Source: Leptospira adleri
Lineage (GTDB): Bacteria > Spirochaetota > Leptospiria > Leptospirales > Leptospiraceae
NCBI RefSeq assembly: GCF_002811985.1
Contig: NZ_NPDU01000016.1
Location: forward strand, 1-64,000
Length of the DNA stretch: 64,000 nt
Reading direction: 5' to 3'
In this document: positions 61,091-64,000 of the stretch, piece after piece
Position numbering within the stretch: position 1 is the stretch's first letter
Layout: every line of letters starts with the position of its first letter
Translations under genes and position numbers: made by a program
Notes under the pieces: generated by a model
Told to the model about the DNA's origin: nothing
Seen by the model: only the letters and a program-made list of their open reading frames with translations
Database searches by the model: none

Positions 61091-62850
61091 TAGGATTCCT
61101 TATCCATTCTTTCCGGAGCCGAAACTCCGATGAGAGTAAGACCTTGGAAGAGAATATTTTTCGAAGCAAGACAAATTCTCGCAAGCCCCAAACGAACTTC
61201 GGGAGTCGCATCCTTCAAACGGTTATTCTTACCTAGATAAAAACCGGTAAACGCCTTTGCAAAACTCTGAAGATAATTGGTCACACGATGAGGTTCCATT
61301 GCATTAGCAGAATCTAATATTTCTTCCGGAAATCTTGCGATCCAAAAAAGAAGTTTTTTTCTTTCCTCCGACATTTCCAACTTGGCCGCCTCATCCGCGG
61401 AAGTTTCGTTACCTACCTCACGAAAGATGGAACAGATTCTCGCGTGTGCGTATTGAAGATAGAATACCGGATTTTTATCCGATTCGTCCTTTGCCAAATC
61501 CAGATCGAAATCCAAGGGAGCATCGAGAGAACGCATCACAAAAAAATAACGTCCCACGTCTTTTCCGTGTTTTCCCAAAAAGCCGATAAGATCGCTCATC
61601 GTCTGAAAGGAGCCTGCACGTTTGCTCATCTTCACCTTTTGACCGGATTCAAGAAGATTGACTTGTTGCGCGATGATTACCTTGAAATGCTCCTTTGGAT
61701 ATCCTAAGGATTGAATCGCTCCGGAAAGGCGCGCGATATATCCGTGGTGATCCGGTCCCCAGATATCTATGATACGATCGTATCCTCTTTGAATTTTATT
61801 TTTATGATATGCGATGTCCGCGAGTAGATAAGTCGGACGACCGTCGTCCCTAACAACGACGCGGTCCTTATCGTCTCCGTATTCCGTGGAACGAAAAACT
61901 TTCTTTCCGTCTTCTTCGAAAATTTTTCCGGAATTCTCAAGATCCTTCATAACGGTTAAAACTTGATCCGCATCGTGTAGCGTTTTTTCGCTGAAGTAGT
62001 TGTCGAATTCCACACCGAACGCATCCAAATCTTTTCTCTGCCAGATAAGATTGCTTTCTACGGTCCAAACGGAGCAAAGTTCGGCGAGTTCCCTGTATTT
62101 TTTTTCGTTTAAAAGAGATTCTATTCGAGATGATTTCGCCGCATCTTTCAAAAGAGAACTTGCAATATCTTTAATGTATTCTCCTCGATACCCTTCGGAA
62201 GGCAAAATGTTTTTTTCTAAAATCGTTTCGATCGGAGTAGAATCTCCCGCTTCTTGTATCGAAAATGATTCTCCTTTGAGTTCGCGAATCCGAACAAGAG
62301 TGGAAACACCGAGTAAGAAAACTTGATTCCCGTAGTCGTTGATATAAAATTCTTTATCCACTTTGTGTCCGATCGCCTTCAGAAGAGAGGCCATCGCATC
62401 CCCCATCGCCGCGGCTCTCGCAGAAACGATGTTCAACGGTCCGGTTGGATTGGCGGATACAAATTCCAGATTGATCTTAAGAGGGTTGTTTACCCGAGGA
62501 AAGTGATTTCCGGAAAGGATCGAGGATTCGACAAACTTCAGGAGAAAGGAAGGTAAGATCCTAAAATTAACAAATCCGGGAGGAGTAAAATCCACTGCCT
62601 CAAAAAGATCCTTTCTTTTTTCGAGAACCGTCACGAGGTCCTGCGAAACTTGCACAGGATTCTTTTTGAGTATTTTAGAATTTTCTAATGCAAAAGACGT
62701 CGAGTAATCACCGAATTTTTCATCCCTCGAATATTCGATTTTAACTTTTAAAGAGCTTAAATCGAGTTCGGAAAAGGACGAGGTTACTTCTTTTACTCCC
62801 TCTTCCAGAGCTTTTAATACGATTTGTTTTAGAGTTTCATTTTCTTTCAT
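61090..62850 (-). CDS. argS: arginyl-tRNA synthetase
   Basis: 586 aa from the ATG at 62850 ([13 protein letters not shown]); the longer frame begins with an unlikely TTG and no ribosome site is clear for either. The KMSK motif is intact ([12 protein letters not shown]), and the anticodon-binding C-terminal domain is present. The HIGH-motif region reads [20 protein letters not shown], so HIGH is replaced by NIVS. All other parts are typical: [12 protein letters not shown] and YLQYAHARI. It charges tRNA-Arg. It is first in an operon with cinA and the propeller protein. Confidence 0.95.
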   Translation of the reverse strand: MKENETLKQIVLKALEEGVKEVTSSFSELDLSSLKVKIEYSRDEKFGDYSTSFALENSKILKKNPVQVSQDLVTVLEKRKDLFEAVDFTPPGFVNFRILPSFLLKFVESSILSGNHFPRVNNPLKINLEFVSANPTGPLNIVSARAAAMGDAMASLLKAIGHKVDKEFYINDYGNQVFLLGVSTLVRIRELKGESFSIQEAGDSTPIETILEKNILPSEGYRGEYIKDIASSLLKDAAKSSRIESLLNEKKYRELAELCSVWTVESNLIWQRKDLDAFGVEFDNYFSEKTLHDADQVLTVMKDLENSGKIFEEDGKKVFRSTEYGDDKDRVVVRDDGRPTYLLADIAYHKNKIQRGYDRIIDIWGPDHHGYIARLSGAIQSLGYPKEHFKVIIAQQVNLLESGQKVKMSKRAGSFQTMSDLIGFLGKHGKDVGRYFFVMRSLDAPLDFDLDLAKDESDKNPVFYLQYAHARICSIFREVGNETSADEAAKLEMSEERKKLLFWIARFPEEILDSANAMEPHRVTNYLQSFAKAFTGFYLGKNNRLKDATPEVRLGLARICLASKNILFQGLTLIGVSAPERMDKES

Positions 62851-63039
62851 TGTAGGAGAGACCCATATAACATAAGACAATTGTAATATAATAGAGTTCG
62901 AGTTCGATTAAAAAAGGGCTCCGATCGAATGAAAGATTGGAATCCAAGAGGACGTTTTTGACGTTTCGTATTTTCGAAAAAAATAACTTGAATACGGTTT
63001 TCAAATGTTTATTTGAAAACTTGATCTGTGAATCCACTT

Positions 63040-63053
63040 GTCGGAAAAACGAC
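63040..63053. repeat. gtcgg...cgac element, copy 3
   Basis: gtcggaaaaacgac, the same arms as the copies near 45 kb. Confidence 0.55.
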
Positions 63054-63073
63054 GATTTTTTCGTGAAAATCTT

Positions 63074-63095
63074 CCCCACCCGCTTTTGGGTGGGG
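63074..63095. other. GC-rich hairpin
   Basis: ccccaccc (63074-63081) pairs perfectly with gggtgggg (63088-63095), loop gctttt. Downstream of the minus-strand small gene at 63265, so it may end that operon. Confidence 0.6.
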
Positions 63096-63174
63096 GGTGC
63101 GGTGGCGGGAAAAAACGGCAGATTCTCCTTTATCACAAAACTTAAATTTTGCAAGTCAAAGTCCCCTTTTTATT

Positions 63175-63188
63175 GTCGGAACTCCGAC
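63175..63188. repeat. gtcgg...ccgac element, copy 4
   Basis: gtcggaactccgac, the most perfect copy, with 6-base arms gtcgga/tccgac. Confidence 0.6.
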
Positions 63189-63264
63189 AGAAAACACCGT
63201 TTTTGATCGTTCCTTATCCATCAATTTTTCGTTTAAAACATAATTTGAAAAGAATCCGTCAGAA

Positions 63265-63510
63265 TCACTTCCGCTCGTAAAACACATTCTTCTTTTTAGA
63301 ATTTTCCCAACTTATCTCGAGTTCCTGAAAAACCATCTTTTTGAGGTCCAACATGGAAACAAGTATTGATCGTTTTCCTTTCTCCTCACTTTCCAGATGA
63401 ACAGGAATCTGCACCGGCGTTTTCTGATCCCACCGGATATCCAAAATGACAAGAAAGAGCAAAATGGAAAAATAAAATAAGAACAAAATTGTTTTAAGAA
63501 AATTTTCCAA
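63265..63510 (-). CDS. small single-pass membrane protein overlapping recO
   Basis: 81 aa from the TTG at 63510, preceded by gggggag. A helix ([19 protein letters not shown]) is followed by a hydrophilic part ([20 protein letters not shown]). The start overlaps the recO 3' end by 17 bases, so the two are coupled. A longer frame inside recO is a shadow. No family recognised; it may act in membrane-linked control, but nothing is known. Confidence 0.65.
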   Translation of the reverse strand: MENFLKTILFLFYFSILLFLVILDIRWDQKTPVQIPVHLESEEKGKRSILVSMLDLKKMVFQELEISWENSKKKNVFYERK

Positions 63511-64000
63511 GATTCTCCCCCAGAGCTTCGTAGAGTGTGGCGGCCGATTTGAGTTTCCTTCGAAGGATCGGCTCAAGCATCCGATTGCAAATTCTGTCGA
63601 GGTCCAGGATAGTTTCAACAGAGATTTCTCTCTCCTTCAGATCTCTGAATCGCAACATTAAAAAAGTTTGGATCCATTGAACAAGTCCCAGATCGTTTTC
63701 GTTCGAATGAAGACAATTCCCGCAGACGAGTTCCAAAGGAGAAGTCTGAAGAGTCACGGAAGTCATTTCCTTTAACGGCATTCCGCAGGAATGACAGAGA
63801 AGCTCCTTGGAAAGAAAACCTCCGGATACAAGAAGGCGAAGTTTTACAAACGGAAGAATCAGGATCGAAGGACCATTCTCCTCCAATTCCTCCAAGGCGC
63901 CGGAAAGAAGACGAAACTCGCCGGGATGTTCGGCGCCGTCCGGAGTAAACGAAGATGCGAGTTCCACAAGGTAAGACACGATCACCATTCCGAGGTAACC
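63494..64000 (-). CDS. recO: DNA repair protein RecO (C-terminal part)
   Basis: 169 residues are visible; the gene begins beyond the window end. The zinc-binding site CHSCG and CGNC (about 45 and 68 residues into the visible part) and the helical C-terminal region ([14 protein letters not shown] and [10 protein letters not shown]) match RecO, which loads RecA on gapped DNA with RecF and RecR. It is followed by the small membrane-protein gene with a 17-base overlap. Confidence 0.85.
   Translation of the reverse strand, partial: GYLGMVIVSYLVELASSFTPDGAEHPGEFRLLSGALEELEENGPSILILPFVKLRLLVSGGFLSKELLCHSCGMPLKEMTSVTLQTSPLELVCGNCLHSNENDLGLVQWIQTFLMLRFRDLKEREISVETILDLDRICNRMLEPILRRKLKSAATLYEALGENLGKFS

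Larger units (their letters stand above)
62851..63264. other. intergenic region upstream of argS
   Basis: About 415 bases between the argS start and the 3' end of the small membrane-protein gene. It holds two gtcgg-type elements (63040 and 63175) around a GC-rich hairpin (63074), and an AT-rich -10-like region (tattatattac on the minus strand) close to the argS start. No gene seen. Confidence 0.5.

Overview
The window is chromosomal DNA that looks like the genus Leptospira, probably the pathogenic clade (inference). The signs are: loose spirochaete lipoboxes (AWGC, VSCG, VSGC, VLGC); a gap-pgk-tpiA-secG cluster; many histidine kinases and response regulators with unusual domain mixes; large secreted proteins of unknown function; and a dispersed intergenic element with core gtgtgagttcctac. 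I recall that element from pathogenic Leptospira genomes but could not check it. No rRNA, tRNA, CRISPR array, prophage or insertion sequence was seen.

Layout. 1-5 kb: the end of an unknown gene, a three-gene MacB/Lol-like export operon on the minus strand, and two membrane proteins. 5.7-9.8 kb: an FG-GAP repeat lipoprotein and a coupled PlsC-like acyltransferase/patatin pair. 10-15.6 kb: doxX and an AraC-type regulator, divergent from a very large hybrid kinase with its own NarL-type regulator. 15.6-19.2 kb: alanine dehydrogenase and an ammonium transporter fused to a PP2C phosphatase. 19.4-29.3 kb: a giant aromatic-rich exported protein, a YggU protein, murJ, a STAS/zinc-ribbon protein and a membrane sensor-like protein. 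29.3-33.7 kb: lipB, a Panacea-domain protein, panD, an exported protein and an SBBP beta-propeller lipoprotein. 34.0-34.5 kb: a tandem array of units of about 71 bp, each carrying a hairpin. 34.9-46.4 kb: small proteins, an HDOD protein, an ABC ATPase, a SRPBCC protein, topA, an MpaB-like protein, cysK, an archaeal-type GAPDH homologue, a gamma-carbonic anhydrase and a signal peptidase homologue that lacks its catalytic dyad. 47.3-49.2 kb: a PAS kinase and a CheY-like regulator. 49.3-56.5 kb: glycolytic gap-pgk and tpiA-secG, split by about 3 kb that includes a decayed second copy of the pgk 3' end. 56.5-64 kb: another kinase/regulator pair, then cinA, argS and the partial recO on the minus strand.

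How the genes relate. Central metabolism (gap, pgk, tpiA, cysK, ald, panD, lipB) sits beside dense signalling. Several proteins carry parts of partner-switching systems: a PP2C phosphatase on the ammonium transporter, a STAS domain, and GHKL-type ATPase folds attached to HDOD and receiver domains. That they work together is inference. The best candidates for something new are the Amt-PP2C fusion, the catalytically disabled signal peptidase, the pgk scar with its insertion, the giant repeat protein, the hairpin array and the three-arm repeat before the hybrid kinase.
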